Positions 9,454-18,379 of a stretch of 64,000 nt of DNA are shown here, in pieces; positions within the stretch are counted from its first letter, which is position 1; each line of letters starts with the position of its first letter. A program made the position numbers and the translations under genes. Source of the stretch: Mariniphaga sp041686935 (lineage in GTDB: Bacteria; Bacteroidota; Bacteroidia; Bacteroidales; Prolixibacteraceae); assembly GCA_041686935.1 (NCBI GenBank), contig JAWLCW010000021.1, forward strand, positions 1-64,000, written 5' to 3'. The notes below the pieces were generated by a model that saw only the letters and a list, made by a program, of their open reading frames with translations, did no database searches and was not told the DNA's origin.

Positions 9454-9795
9454 CTAATTAAAAATCTGTTTTACCAGAAAATTGCCAATTTTCCTTTTAA
9501 TCCACTTATGCATAAAAAAGTGAATAACAAGCCCCACAATGGCATAAAACGCCGCTATCACAAAAAAACCGTAGAAATTGTTGCCCAGGATTTCACCAAG
9601 CCAAAAGGCCAGGCCAAAATTGAGAAAAAGCAGAAACAAAAAAAGAATAATTAAAACAATTGCATGGGGTACCATACCGGAAACCACATTTGATGTTTTG
9701 TTTATCGTTTTAAGCTTTAACAGCTCTAGTTCCTTTACTCCATACCTGAAGGTGCTTTCCAGCAGGGATTCAATTAATTTCACGTTATCATCCAT
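9454..9795 (-). CDS. Phage-holin-superfamily (YqjE-like) membrane protein
   Basis: The 113-aa protein has two long central hydrophobic helices (about residues 44-65 and 74-96) flanked by charged ends. Size and pattern match the Phage_holin_3_6/YqjE families, which in chromosomal stress operons are not lysis proteins. Located 12 bp after the cupin gene and 6 bp before the next gene, it is in the same operon as the YtxH protein. Confidence 0.65.
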   Translation of the reverse strand: MDDNVKLIESLLESTFRYGVKELELLKLKTINKTSNVVSGMVPHAIVLIILFLFLLFLNFGLAFWLGEILGNNFYGFFVIAAFYAIVGLVIHFFMHKWIKRKIGNFLVKQIFN

Positions 9796-9807
9796 AGTAT
9801 TCCTGAA

Positions 9808-10242
9808 TTATCTTAACTCATCGTCAGTGAAATTTATATTCGTTTGCCCCAGGCTACCGGAAATAAGTGTTAAAAGAAAAACGGTTTTTTCCCCGGTTGT
9901 TAAAATGTAAGGTTTTTTTTTCTGAACAGTAAGCAATTCTCCACGGCTTAAAATCAGCGATTCTTCATGCGTATGAAACCTTAATTTCCCCCAAATAACC
10001 TGAACGATCATTTTCTCATTCGACTGGAATGAATTAATTTCTGTTCCCTTGTCAAATGTAGTAAGCACAATCTGCTTGTCGGGCCTGTTTAAAAGAACCA
10101 TTGAATGTAAATCTCCATCGATCATGGTCGGTTTAGTTTTCATTTTTTCAATCAGGGTCAGCAAATTGAATGTGCTTAATGAAACATTAAACGACCTGTT
10201 AACTTCTCCGGAGGATTTTGTATTCAACGGTTCTTTTGACAT
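9808..10242 (-). CDS. Cupin-like domain protein
   Basis: The 144-aa soluble protein has a single cupin-type beta-barrel pattern: EINSFQSNEKMIVQVIWGKLRFHTHEES, cited here by its ends EINSFQ and FHTHEES, followed by LSRGELLTVQ and a PYILTT segment. The usual metal-binding histidine set is incomplete, so enzymatic activity is doubtful. It lies 11 bp after ytxH in an operon of small envelope/stress proteins. Role unknown. Confidence 0.6.
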   Translation of the reverse strand: MSKEPLNTKSSGEVNRSFNVSLSTFNLLTLIEKMKTKPTMIDGDLHSMVLLNRPDKQIVLTTFDKGTEINSFQSNEKMIVQVIWGKLRFHTHEESLILSRGELLTVQKKKPYILTTGEKTVFLLTLISGSLGQTNINFTDDELR

Positions 10243-10253
10243 ACTCCCATTTT

Positions 10254-10541
10254 TTAAACCTTTTTACCCTCAAAAGTTGTTGTTACCTTTTCTGCATCTG
10301 TAGGTTTACCCAATTTGTTTTCGGCATATTCAGAAACATCTTCTTTCACCTTTTCAAATTTTTCGGTGATTGTATCAAGCAAATCGTTAAATGCTTCCTT
10401 TACCGCGTCTAAATAGTCCTCACCCTTCCTTGTTATTTTTTTCCGGGTTTTCGATCCTTTTGCAGGGGCAAATAAAATCCCTGCCAATGCGCCGGTGGCT
10501 GCTCCGGCCAATACGCCCAAAAAAACTTTTCCTGAACTCAT
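10254..10541 (-). CDS. YtxH-domain stress protein
   Basis: The 95-aa protein begins MSSGKVFLGVLAGAATGA, with a glycine/alanine-rich membrane segment and then APAKGSKTRKKI, the hallmark of the YtxH family, and an amphipathic charged tail. An upstream ATG at 10646 gives a longer frame, but it starts inside the regulatory motif and upstream of the predicted transcription start, so the ATG at 10541 is chosen. YtxH proteins are general-stress proteins in Firmicutes; biochemical role unknown. First gene of a four-gene operon. Confidence 0.82.
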   Translation of the reverse strand: MSSGKVFLGVLAGAATGALAGILFAPAKGSKTRKKITRKGEDYLDAVKEAFNDLLDTITEKFEKVKEDVSEYAENKLGKPTDAEKVTTTFEGKKV

Positions 10542-10582
10542 ATTTTTAATTGTTTTTATATTGATTAAATAATTTATACTTA

Positions 10583-10648
10583 CAAATATCAGCCAATCTG
10601 CAATGAATAGCGTTACACAATTTCGGAAATGATTTACATCATTCACAT
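10583..10648 (-). promoter_or_regulatory. Promoter of the shared TGTAAC-N21 type (copy 2)
   Basis: Minus strand: ATGTGAATG-ATGTAA, GTGTAAC 21 bp later, then 21 bp to GATATTTG (10590-10583). The predicted leader to the YtxH ATG is about 35 nt. Confidence 0.7.
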
Positions 10649-10659
10649 GTTTTATGGCT

Positions 10660-12543
10660 TTATTTTAATACCCATGATTCGCTTGTTTTTGTAATTAATA
10701 TATCCACATTGTTCATTTTTGCCGGAAGATTTTTTATCGTTTTCATTGTCTGGGCATCTACTACTCTCAGTTCAGGTAATTCTATGTAATCTTCACAATC
10801 CAACATGGCTGCAACAGAATCAGGAATTGAAAACCGGCTGGTTTCCAAACTGCTAAATCGCTTATCGTTGTATAGTTGGTTGAAGAAACCTGCCCAAATG
10901 GGTAATGCAGTATAGGCTCCCTGTCCAAATTTTGTTTTAAAACGGATATCGGGATAATCGGCGCCTACCCAGGCACCGGCAGTATATTCCGGGGTAAAAC
11001 CAATAAACCACCCGTCGGCATAATTTTGAGTAGTTCCTGTTTTTCCTGCTACTTCTGAGTAAATGTTATATTTATATCTGAGACGGGAAGCGGTGCCATT
11101 TGTAACAACGTTTTTAAGCATGGCGATTAGAATTTCAATATTTTGACTGGAAGCAATTGGGGCTTGTTCGTTTTTTGCATCTGCTGAGGTTCTGAAAATA
11201 ATATCTCCCTCTTTATTGATTATTTGAGAAATGTAATTGGGTTTTATTCTGTGTCCTTTATTGGCCAAAGTCTGATAAGCACCAACAATTTCCTGTAAAG
11301 AAAGTTCTGCGGTGCCCAATGCAAGAGACGGCACATCAGGAAGCTCAGAATCAATGCCGGCACTGCGGGCCATATCAATTACTTTTGAAACACCTATTTT
11401 TGATATAAGCATAGCACTAACCGTATTAACCGAATTGCCAAGTGCACCTTTCATGGTGTACATGCCTTCGTATTTATTGTCTGAATTGCGTGGAGACCAA
11501 TCTTCAAAATTTGCATATTGATACCGCTGATTATTGAATAAATCGCAAGGACGGTAACCTGATTCAAGTGCTGTTAAGTACAGAAATGGTTTAAAAGTTG
11601 AACCGACCTGCCTGCGGGCCGTCACATGGTCGAATTGAAATAGTTTGTGATTTATTCCACCTACCCAGGCTTTTATATTTCCGGTTCTGTTTTCAATAGC
11701 AATAAAACCGGTTTGCAATAGTTTAGCTTCATAAATTGCTTTTTCATAGGGAGTGAGCAAAGTGTCTTTTTCTCCCGATTTCCAGTCGAAAACTTTGGTT
11801 TTTTGTTTCATGTGCAAACTGTCCTCACTAATATTTCTCAGTTTTCGGTTGAGGATATTCGATAATCTTTCATTTTCTTGCCAGTTGGTGTTTTGCCATT
11901 GTTGGTCAAGCGTTTTTTGAATAACCTGAAGGTGTTGGTTAACCGTCTGCTCGGCGTATTTTTGCAGTCGTGAGTCGATGGTTGTGTAAATAATTAATCC
12001 ATCGTTATCTAAGTTATAGTGCGACCCGGTTTTTTGGTTAACATCATCCAGAATGGCTGTTATCTCAGGTCTGATTTTAGCTGCGAAGTACGGGGCGATA
12101 CTTTGCTCTTCGGAAATCCGGAAGTAGTTGAGTTTGATTGGAATGTTGGTAAGTGAGTCATTTAATTCATCCGTTAGGAAGCCGTATTTATTCATTTGAT
12201 TCAACACAATATTCCGACGGTTTAAGGCGCGCTGGTAATTATTTCTCGGATTGTAAAACGACGATCCCTTCAACATTCCCACCAAAAGAGCAATTTCTTC
12301 AGTAGTTAGTTCAGTGGGATTTTTATTAAAAAAACGCAAGGCGCCTGATTTTAATCCGTAAGTATTTTCAACAAAAGGAACTGTATTGAGGTAGAGTAAC
12401 AGGATTTGCCGTTTTGTGTAGTAATTTTCAAGCTTGACGGCTATAACCATTTCGCGACATTTGTTTATGACCAGCGACCCGACCGGGTATTTTTTTTCGG
12501 GGATACAGGTTCTTTGCCAGTTGCTGGCTAATGGTACTTCCAC
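10660..12543 (-). CDS. Class A penicillin-binding protein, C-terminal fragment (frameshifted)
   Basis: The 627-residue frame carries the rest of the glycosyltransferase-51 domain (TKRQILLLYLNTVPF) and a complete transpeptidase domain with the SxxK motif in GSTFKPFLY, SxN in NSVN and KTG in GKTGTT. Residues before KYPVGSLV are out-of-frame noise; true coding resumes near 12493. The fragment matches the upstream 12428-12973 gene if one A is removed from an A8 run at 12490-12497. Peptidoglycan polymerase/cross-linking enzyme of the cytoplasmic membrane. Last gene of the radical SAM-M48-PBP operon. Either an inactivated gene or a sequence error. Confidence 0.85.
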   Translation of the reverse strand: MEVPLASNWQRTCIPEKKYPVGSLVINKCREMVIAVKLENYYTKRQILLLYLNTVPFVENTYGLKSGALRFFNKNPTELTTEEIALLVGMLKGSSFYNPRNNYQRALNRRNIVLNQMNKYGFLTDELNDSLTNIPIKLNYFRISEEQSIAPYFAAKIRPEITAILDDVNQKTGSHYNLDNDGLIIYTTIDSRLQKYAEQTVNQHLQVIQKTLDQQWQNTNWQENERLSNILNRKLRNISEDSLHMKQKTKVFDWKSGEKDTLLTPYEKAIYEAKLLQTGFIAIENRTGNIKAWVGGINHKLFQFDHVTARRQVGSTFKPFLYLTALESGYRPCDLFNNQRYQYANFEDWSPRNSDNKYEGMYTMKGALGNSVNTVSAMLISKIGVSKVIDMARSAGIDSELPDVPSLALGTAELSLQEIVGAYQTLANKGHRIKPNYISQIINKEGDIIFRTSADAKNEQAPIASSQNIEILIAMLKNVVTNGTASRLRYKYNIYSEVAGKTGTTQNYADGWFIGFTPEYTAGAWVGADYPDIRFKTKFGQGAYTALPIWAGFFNQLYNDKRFSSLETSRFSIPDSVAAMLDCEDYIELPELRVVDAQTMKTIKNLPAKMNNVDILITKTSESWVLK

Positions 12544-12973
12544 CTCCTGAGTGGTCTTTTTGTAACAGGATGGTTTTAATTGCTACCCTGAATAAACTTT
12601 TTCCATCTATTCCGTTGTGATTATAAAAACGAATGTCTTCAGTGGCAATCACTGCATCTATTATTTCCTGTTTTAATTCGTGCGAATAAAGGTCCATCCT
12701 GTTTTGTGAATAATATTTTCCTATCAATATTGTGTCTGAGGTATATATTTCAGTGGCAACAGGATGTTCGATGTTTTGAAGCTCGAATTTATCAGGAAGT
12801 GTTCCAAACAATCCCTGGTTTATTGAAATTACCAAAGCCACAACAAGTGTTACCTGAATACCTGCCATAGCAATGGCTGTCCAAAAAAGGTATTTCCGGT
12901 TTTTGTGAAAGTCTTTCCTGAGTTTCCTGCCAAATGAAAAAAACAGGTTTTTTACTGAATTCCAATTTCCCAT
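12428..12973 (-). CDS. Class A penicillin-binding protein, N-terminal fragment (frameshifted)
   Basis: The fragment has a cytoplasmic stretch, one transmembrane anchor (about residues 30-55) and the start of the GT51 domain: the catalytic glutamate in ATEDIRFYNHNGID (about 110) and GGSTISQQLAKNL (about 145-157). After YPRKK the frame becomes nonsense and ends at 12428, while the correct sequence continues in the neighbouring frame. With A7 instead of the A8 seen, the two parts would form one protein of about 765 residues. It starts 9 bp after the M48 protease gene. Confidence 0.85.
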   Translation of the reverse strand: MGNWNSVKNLFFSFGRKLRKDFHKNRKYLFWTAIAMAGIQVTLVVALVISINQGLFGTLPDKFELQNIEHPVATEIYTSDTILIGKYYSQNRMDLYSHELKQEIIDAVIATEDIRFYNHNGIDGKSLFRVAIKTILLQKDHSGGGSTISQQLAKNLYPRKKIPGRVAGHKQMSRNGYSRQA

Positions 12974-12982
12974 TCAGATTAA

Positions 12983-13846
12983 TTATTTCGACTTACTGTA
13001 GTATTTCATGGCTTCGGGCATAAATTGTTTCAGCTTTCTTATTCTTGTCTCGTCCGAAGGGTGGGTGCTTAAAAATTCAGGAGGTTTTGCCCCGCCGGCA
13101 TTCGACATTCTTTCCCAGAAAGGAATGGCTTCCTGTGGGTTATAGCCGGCCATGGCTGCAAATATTAACCCATACTGGTCGGCTTCCGTTTCCTGCTGCC
13201 GCGACCAGGGTAAAACTGCACCAACTGTGCTTCCAATTCCATAGGCCTGCATAAACAGCATTTGTGTTTCCTGGGGTTTTTGCGATAAGGCAACCTGCAA
13301 GGCCATACCTCCCAACTGTTGCATCATAGCCTGGCTCATCCGTTCGCTGCCGTGTTTGGCAACGGCATGGGCAATTTCGTGGCCTACAACAATGGCAAGC
13401 GCTGTTTCAGTCTGCGTTATGGGCAATAAGCCGGTGTAAACAACAACTTTTCCTCCGGGCATAGCCCAGGCATTAGCTGCCGGGTCATCTACGGTATTAA
13501 ACTCCCATTTGTAGCCTTCTAATACCGATTGTTGTCCCTGGCTGTTGTAATATTTTGTAATTGCATTTGAAATACGCTCTCCTACCCGGTTAACCATGGC
13601 AGCATCCTTATGGCCCGGACTTAATACCTTGTGTTCCGCCAAAAAATCATTGTACTGGCTGGAGGCCATTAATTGCAATTCCGATTCAGGGACCAAACTC
13701 AACTGGTTTCGGCCGGTTACCAGGTTTAACGCGCATCCTGCCAGCAAAGCAGAAACCAGAATCAGTAAAAAGTGTTTTTTAATAACCTGAAGGCCAGGTT
13801 TTGTTGCCCGGTTTTTACCCCCTGTTGTTTGTTGAAATGTTTTCAT
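12983..13846 (-). CDS. M48-family metalloprotease, lipoprotein (LoiP/BepA-like)
   Basis: The 287-aa protein has a basic N-terminus, a hydrophobic stretch and the lipobox LLAGC (Cys about 39). A peptidase M48 domain follows with zinc motif HEIAH (about residues 154-158) and the downstream glutamate in ETEADQYG. It is of the short single-domain M48C type found in periplasmic quality-control proteases. It starts 19 bp after the radical SAM gene and is followed 9 bp later by the class A PBP, so a link with envelope maintenance is likely. Confidence 0.88.
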   Translation of the reverse strand: MKTFQQTTGGKNRATKPGLQVIKKHFLLILVSALLAGCALNLVTGRNQLSLVPESELQLMASSQYNDFLAEHKVLSPGHKDAAMVNRVGERISNAITKYYNSQGQQSVLEGYKWEFNTVDDPAANAWAMPGGKVVVYTGLLPITQTETALAIVVGHEIAHAVAKHGSERMSQAMMQQLGGMALQVALSQKPQETQMLFMQAYGIGSTVGAVLPWSRQQETEADQYGLIFAAMAGYNPQEAIPFWERMSNAGGAKPPEFLSTHPSDETRIRKLKQFMPEAMKYYSKSK

Positions 13847-13865
13847 TTTCTTTTTTTTTACGTTA

Positions 13866-15359
13866 CTATTTGCTTTTGTTTCTTAACCCGTAAACTGTAC
13901 GGAAATGATAACCATACACCGCAAAGGTGATGGCATCAATCATTAATCCGGGTTTTCGGAAAAGTGTCCAAAACAGAAATTTCCAGTATTCACGGCGGCC
14001 ATTATTGGCAATTCCGATGATGAATACAGATTTAACAAAACCTGCCAGGTAGTTCAACTGTACTTTTCCGTTCCCGGTTTTGGGACGTTTGTAATTGTTT
14101 AAACACTGGCGTATCCGCTGATAATAGGGTTTTGGAGAATAAATGCCGGTAATAATTTTTTTATACCCGTCGAGCAGTTCGTGATGGTTCATTTTTGGGA
14201 TAAAATTCATCGATGCATCTGTGTTATTGCCCGATGATTCAACAGTAAGCCGGTTTTCAGCTTCAAGTCTTTCATAAAGTTTTGTGTTTTTCGGAGCGTT
14301 TAGCAGTCCAACCATGGCAGATACAATTCCACTTTGCTGAATAAAATCAATCTGCCGCTGAAAAATGGAAGGGGTATCGCTGTCGAAACCGACAATAAAA
14401 CCTCCGGATACCTGCATGCCCGCGTTCTGTATTTTCTTTACGCTATGCAGCAGGTCCCTGTTTTTGTTCTGGCTTTTCTGACATTCCTGAAGCGATTTTT
14501 CTTCGGGTGTTTCTATGCCGACAAATGTGGACGTAAAACCGGTTTCCACCATCAGTTGCATTAATTCCTCATCGTCGGCCAGATTAATGGACGTTTCCGT
14601 ATTGAATTTAAACGGATGATTGTGGCTTTGCATCCAGCTTTTCATGGCCGGAAGCAGGTTGTTTTTTATTTCATGTTTGTTTCCGATAAAGTTGTCATCA
14701 ACAATCAGCACCGGGCCCCGCCAGTTCAGGTTGTAAAGCGCCTCTAATTCTGCTATAACCTGCTGTGGGGATTTCATTCTCACCTTGCGGCCCAAAAGGG
14801 CAGTAATTTCGCAAAAATCGCAGGAATACGGGCATCCCCTCGAAACCTGGATGTTCATAAAAGCATAGTCTTTTGCCGACAATAACTGGTAGTCGGGGGT
14901 AGGGGTCTTTGTTATATCGGCATATTCGCTGGTCTGATAAATACGCTGAGGCGTTTTTCCAGAATCCAGATCATTTAGGAACAGGGGCAGCGTAATCTCT
15001 GCTTCGTTCAATACAAAATGATCTATCTGCGAATAATTGGTGTATTCCTGGGTAAAAAGCGGACCGCCGGCTACAACTTTAACCTTGTTTTTCAAGCACT
15101 CTTCCAGAATTTTATTCACCGATTCTTTCTGGATATACATTGCGCTGATAAAAACATAATCGGCCCAGGCGATATCGCTGTTGTGAAGCGATGTAACATT
15201 CAGGTCAACAAGTTTTTTGTTCCATGTTGAAGGCAACATAGCCGAAACGGTAACCAAACCCAGAGGTGGAACTGCGGCTTTTTTGGAAATAAACCGCAAC
15301 ACATGTGTGAAACTCCAGAATGAATCAGGATATTTAGGATATACCAGCAATATGTTCAT
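13866..15359 (-). CDS. B12-binding-domain radical SAM protein with DUF4070-like C-terminus
   Basis: The 497-aa protein has an N-terminal Rossmann-like domain of the cobalamin-binding type (about residues 1-140; no DxHxxG motif seen, so cobalamin may be base-on or absent). A radical SAM core follows, with the [4Fe-4S] cysteines in RGCPYSCDFCEI (about 172-183). The C-terminal region resembles DUF4070 proteins of the hopanoid/lipid-modifying radical SAM group. Substrate unknown. First gene of an operon with M48 protease and PBP, under a shared-type promoter. Confidence 0.82.
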   Translation of the reverse strand: MNILLVYPKYPDSFWSFTHVLRFISKKAAVPPLGLVTVSAMLPSTWNKKLVDLNVTSLHNSDIAWADYVFISAMYIQKESVNKILEECLKNKVKVVAGGPLFTQEYTNYSQIDHFVLNEAEITLPLFLNDLDSGKTPQRIYQTSEYADITKTPTPDYQLLSAKDYAFMNIQVSRGCPYSCDFCEITALLGRKVRMKSPQQVIAELEALYNLNWRGPVLIVDDNFIGNKHEIKNNLLPAMKSWMQSHNHPFKFNTETSINLADDEELMQLMVETGFTSTFVGIETPEEKSLQECQKSQNKNRDLLHSVKKIQNAGMQVSGGFIVGFDSDTPSIFQRQIDFIQQSGIVSAMVGLLNAPKNTKLYERLEAENRLTVESSGNNTDASMNFIPKMNHHELLDGYKKIITGIYSPKPYYQRIRQCLNNYKRPKTGNGKVQLNYLAGFVKSVFIIGIANNGRREYWKFLFWTLFRKPGLMIDAITFAVYGYHFRTVYGLRNKSK

Positions 15360-15387
15360 AGTATCTAATTTTTGCTAAAATGCTCAG

Positions 15388-15453
15388 GAAAGATAAAAAA
15401 TGAAGGCTGGATGATTGTTATACAATTTCTGAATAATCTTACATAATTCACAC
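15388..15453 (-). promoter_or_regulatory. Promoter of the shared TGTAAC-N21 type (copy 3)
   Basis: Minus strand: GTGTGAATT-ATGTAA, GTATAAC 21 bp later, then 21 bp to TATCTTTC (15395-15388), close to the TAnnTTTG consensus. Predicted leader to the radical SAM ATG is about 22 nt. Confidence 0.72.
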
Positions 15454-15477
15454 TTTTAAATGGGTATCCGGTTTTGG

Positions 15478-15513
15478 AAAAAAATGTGGGCATTAAAAAA
15501 CACCCACATTTTA
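15478..15513 (-). terminator. Rho-independent terminator downstream of the lmo0937-like gene
   Basis: Inverted arms AAAATGTGGG and CCCACATTTT flank a 12-nt loop and are followed on the minus strand by a T tract. Position fits the end of the lmo0937-like transcript and the region just upstream of promoter copy 3. Confidence 0.7.
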
Positions 15514-15518
15514 AAAAC

Positions 15519-15552
15519 TAAACCAAATCAAACCAAACCTAACCAAACCAAA
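15519..15552. repeat. Imperfect AACCA/AAACC microsatellite-like tract
   Basis: Seven AACC-containing units spaced 5-6 bp occur between the lmo0937-like stop codon and its terminator. Low complexity; no coding role seen. Confidence 0.6.
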
Positions 15553-15614
15553 TTATGAACCAACCATAGACATTTTGCGATGTCCAAAAACCTGTTATTT
15601 TAATTTCAAAGCTT

Positions 15615-15770
15615 TTATAAAACTCTTCGTCCCTGTAAAAGCTTAATTACTATGGCAATTACTGCAATGACCAGCAGAACGTGTATAATACCTCCTGCAC
15701 TGTACCCTATAAATCCAATTGCCCATGCAATTATAAGGATTACTGCGATGATGTAAAGTAAATTTCCCAT
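15615..15770 (-). CDS. lmo0937-family small membrane protein
   Basis: The 51-residue ORF starts MGNLLYIIAVILIIAWAIG and has two hydrophobic helices separated by a GYSAGG turn, ending LLQGRRVL. This matches the lmo0937 family of tiny stress-induced membrane proteins, which are usually missed because of their size. It follows the coiled-coil lipoprotein gene by 283 bp and precedes a good terminator. It may share promoter copy 4 or have its own. The 283-bp upstream stretch holds nothing else recognisable. Confidence 0.8.
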   Translation of the reverse strand: MGNLLYIIAVILIIAWAIGFIGYSAGGIIHVLLVIAVIAIVIKLLQGRRVL

Positions 15771-16053
15771 GACTTTAATTTTTAAATGTTACTTATTAAT
15801 AATTATTTGGAATATAGTTTTCCAGTCTAACTTTTTTTATTTCAAAATTTTGCTTTTAATTTAATACCTGATAAATGGCCCATTTTATTGATTTAAAGTG
15901 TACAACATCTTCTTTCAAACAAAAACCACAAGGGAATCTTATCTGAACCTTCCAGACTTTTGCCGTTATCCGGAGTTTTGGATCGTTGGCAGTGCTGTGT
16001 AAAAATGTTGACCTGGGCTTCATCATCAGAATCATTTTTTAACGTATTCTGTT

Positions 16054-16515
16054 TTATTTTTTGTTACTAACTGTGAAGTTGGAAAATGCTTTTCCCAATT
16101 CATCCATATCGCGTTTAAACTCCGATTTGAATGTTTGCCACTGGCTGTTATCTCCTTCTTTGTACTCGGCCAGTTTAATTTTAAGCTCGTTGTTTCTTTT
16201 TTCAAGTTCAGCCAGCTTTTTATCGTAAACAATCTTGTTTTCCCGGCTTGCATCCGCAATACTTGATTTTAACCCGGCAATGGTTTGTTCATTGTTTCTG
16301 AATTGATTTTGATAATCTGTTTTGAAAAGCTGAAATTCAGATACTGAGTCCTGGCGTGCCAGGGTCAAATCAATTTTTGCATCTATAACGGCCGCTTTTG
16401 TTTCCTGAACTTTATCCTCTGCATTTTTAACTTTTTGCGACGGTGAATTGCAACTTGTAAAAAGAATTCCGGCGAAAAAAGCTGTTGCAGCCAGAGTGAT
16501 CACTATTTTTTTCAT
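16054..16515 (-). CDS. Coiled-coil lipoprotein, stress-associated
   Basis: The 153-aa protein starts at ATG 16515 (an upstream in-frame codon at 16554 precedes the predicted transcription start). The lipobox FTSC lies near residue 20. The remainder is a highly charged, mostly helical coiled coil (VQETKAAVIDAKIDL, later KKLAELEKRNNELKIKLAEY). Outer- or inner-membrane-anchored periplasmic protein; function unknown. Promoter copy 4 lies directly upstream, and lmo0937-like is downstream. Confidence 0.72.
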   Translation of the reverse strand: MKKIVITLAATAFFAGILFTSCNSPSQKVKNAEDKVQETKAAVIDAKIDLTLARQDSVSEFQLFKTDYQNQFRNNEQTIAGLKSSIADASRENKIVYDKKLAELEKRNNELKIKLAEYKEGDNSQWQTFKSEFKRDMDELGKAFSNFTVSNKK

Positions 16516-16555
16516 TATTTCATTTATTAACAGCGCAACTAATTTATTGCACATA

Positions 16556-16622
16556 CAAAGATATTTCCCTTTAGCGCCTAAACTGTTACATAACTTTGAG
16601 AATGATTTACATCATTCACACA
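16556..16622 (-). promoter_or_regulatory. Promoter of the shared TGTAAC-N21 type (copy 4)
   Basis: Minus strand: TGTGTGAATG-ATGTAA, ATGTAAC 21 bp later, then 21 bp to a perfect TAnnTTTG box, TATCTTTG (16563-16556). It overlaps the last codons of the kinase gene ending at 16616, so a strong internal promoter isolates the lipoprotein from the kinase operon. Leader about 35 nt. Confidence 0.78.
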
Positions 16623-18379
16623 TTTTTATGTTCAGGCAATTCTGAAAAAAAATTGGTTACCATCTTTCTTAATTGTGTTTTGTTTATTGGTTTGGAGATG
16701 TAATCATTACATCCTGCAGCTATCGACTTTTCCCTGTCGCCGACTAAAGCATGGGCGGTTTGTGCAATTATCACCACCTCCCTGTTAAACTCACGGATTT
16801 TTTGGGTGGCTTCGTAGCCGCCCATTTCCGGCATATTAATATCCATCAGCACCAAATCAATGTCCGGATTTTTCCGGCAGGCTTCTATCGCTTCCACTCC
16901 GTTTGTCGCATTTAAAAATTCTTTCGCAAACATTTTAACCATCTCTGTTATAAGAATTTCCGAAACTTTATCATCTTCAACAATTAAAATTTTAAGTTTT
17001 CTGGTTTTATTTTTTGTTGTTTTTTCCGGTGAGTCAGCCCGGGTGGCATGTTTCGTTTTCTTAGCCGGATTGGCCGGTATGGTAAAAAAGAAAGTGGCGC
17101 CTTGCGGATTACCATTATTAGCTGCATTGTTTTCCACCCAGATTTTTCCTCCCAGCATTTCAACATACGCTTTTGAAATGGACAATCCCAGCCCGGCGCC
17201 TTCGTAATTGCGATTATATGATTCGCTGCCCTGCCTGAACCGTTCAAAAATGATTGATTTCTGTTCTTCAGGAATTCCGGGTCCGGTATCTTTTACATAA
17301 AATTCGAATAATCCGTCCTTTTTAAAATAACCCAATTCAATGGAGCCGGTTTGCGTAAACTTTATGGCATTTTTAACCAGGTTCGTGAGCACTGCATATA
17401 CCTTTTCACGGTCTGTCCTAATTTCCGCTTCTTTTTGGGGAAGTTGATTTTTAACAGAAATATGCAAATTTTTCTTTTCAGCCTCCAGCCTGAAAAAGTG
17501 ATAAATGTAAGCCATCTGTTCGTTTACATTGGTGTCTGAAATTGAAACTTCAATTTGCTGCGATTCTATTTTGGATATGCTGATAATATCGTTTATAATA
17601 TTTAACATGCGGGCGCCGCTTTTCTCAATAATACCAATATAGTTTTGCTGTTCTTCGCCTCTTAGCTTTAACGTTTTAAGCAGCTCGGTAAAACCCAATA
17701 TGCCATTCATGGGTGTTCTGATTTCGTGGCTCATGTTGGCCAGAAAAGCCGATTTCAGCCGGTCCCCTTCTTCCGCTTTTTCTTTGGCTATAATCAATGC
17801 GTGCTCGGCATATTTGCGCATTGTAATGTCAACCAGGGTCACCAGGCATTTTTCGTCTATATTGCTGATTATACCGCTGACGAGCACGTATTTTAATGAA
17901 CCGTCGTCTGTTTCCAGTTTAATTTCGCAGGTTTCTTTTAATTTGTTTTCGAATATTTTTTGCAGAAAATGATTAAAAACGGCCCTGGTATCAAGCGATA
18001 CAAAAAAACCAAAACTGCTTTTTATCAGATGCGAACGTTCCTTCCCCAACATACGTTCTGCGCTAATATTCAATTTTGTTATTTCACCTTCCTTTGTCAG
18101 AGTCAGGTATCCAGAAGGTGCAAATTCATATAATTCAGTATATTTTTTTTCTGCAAGTTCAGCTTTTTCTTTGGCCTGTTTAAGTTCCTCATTTTGCATT
18201 TGCAGTTCTTCATATTGCATATCCAGTTCAATCTGGTGCACTTCAAGCTCGTGAATAAGTTTTAAAGTATCGGGTTCGGTTGCAGGCGCATCTGGAACTT
18301 GCTTTTTTTTCTTTAGCAATAATTCTGCAGTCTGCCGCAGTTTGCGGGATTCGTCTTCTGTTAGTTTTTGTTTATTCAT
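16616..18379 (-). CDS. PAS hybrid sensor histidine kinase with receiver domain
   Basis: The 587-aa cytosolic protein has an N-terminal coiled coil (HELEVHQIELDMQYEEL), one PAS domain (about 75-195), HisKA with phospho-acceptor in FLANMSHEIRTPMNGILG, and HATPase_c (NLVKNAIKF; G1 box DTGPGIPE). A C-terminal receiver follows (about 465-580) with DD, phospho-acceptor D in DLVLMDINMP and the conserved K in DYISKPI. No transmembrane segments. Its start overlaps the previous kinase stop. The kinase core is clearly paralogous to that of the 943-aa protein. No DNA-binding partner is adjacent. Confidence 0.9.
   Translation of the reverse strand: MNKQKLTEDESRKLRQTAELLLKKKKQVPDAPATEPDTLKLIHELEVHQIELDMQYEELQMQNEELKQAKEKAELAEKKYTELYEFAPSGYLTLTKEGEITKLNISAERMLGKERSHLIKSSFGFFVSLDTRAVFNHFLQKIFENKLKETCEIKLETDDGSLKYVLVSGIISNIDEKCLVTLVDITMRKYAEHALIIAKEKAEEGDRLKSAFLANMSHEIRTPMNGILGFTELLKTLKLRGEEQQNYIGIIEKSGARMLNIINDIISISKIESQQIEVSISDTNVNEQMAYIYHFFRLEAEKKNLHISVKNQLPQKEAEIRTDREKVYAVLTNLVKNAIKFTQTGSIELGYFKKDGLFEFYVKDTGPGIPEEQKSIIFERFRQGSESYNRNYEGAGLGLSISKAYVEMLGGKIWVENNAANNGNPQGATFFFTIPANPAKKTKHATRADSPEKTTKNKTRKLKILIVEDDKVSEILITEMVKMFAKEFLNATNGVEAIEACRKNPDIDLVLMDINMPEMGGYEATQKIREFNREVVIIAQTAHALVGDREKSIAAGCNDYISKPINKTQLRKMVTNFFSELPEHKNV

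Noticed and set aside
10542..10646. N-terminal extension of the YtxH protein
   Set aside because: The extra start lies inside the regulatory motif and upstream of the predicted transcription start.
16032..16259. 75-codon minus-strand ORF
   Set aside because: It overlaps the coiled-coil lipoprotein in another frame and has no signal or domain.
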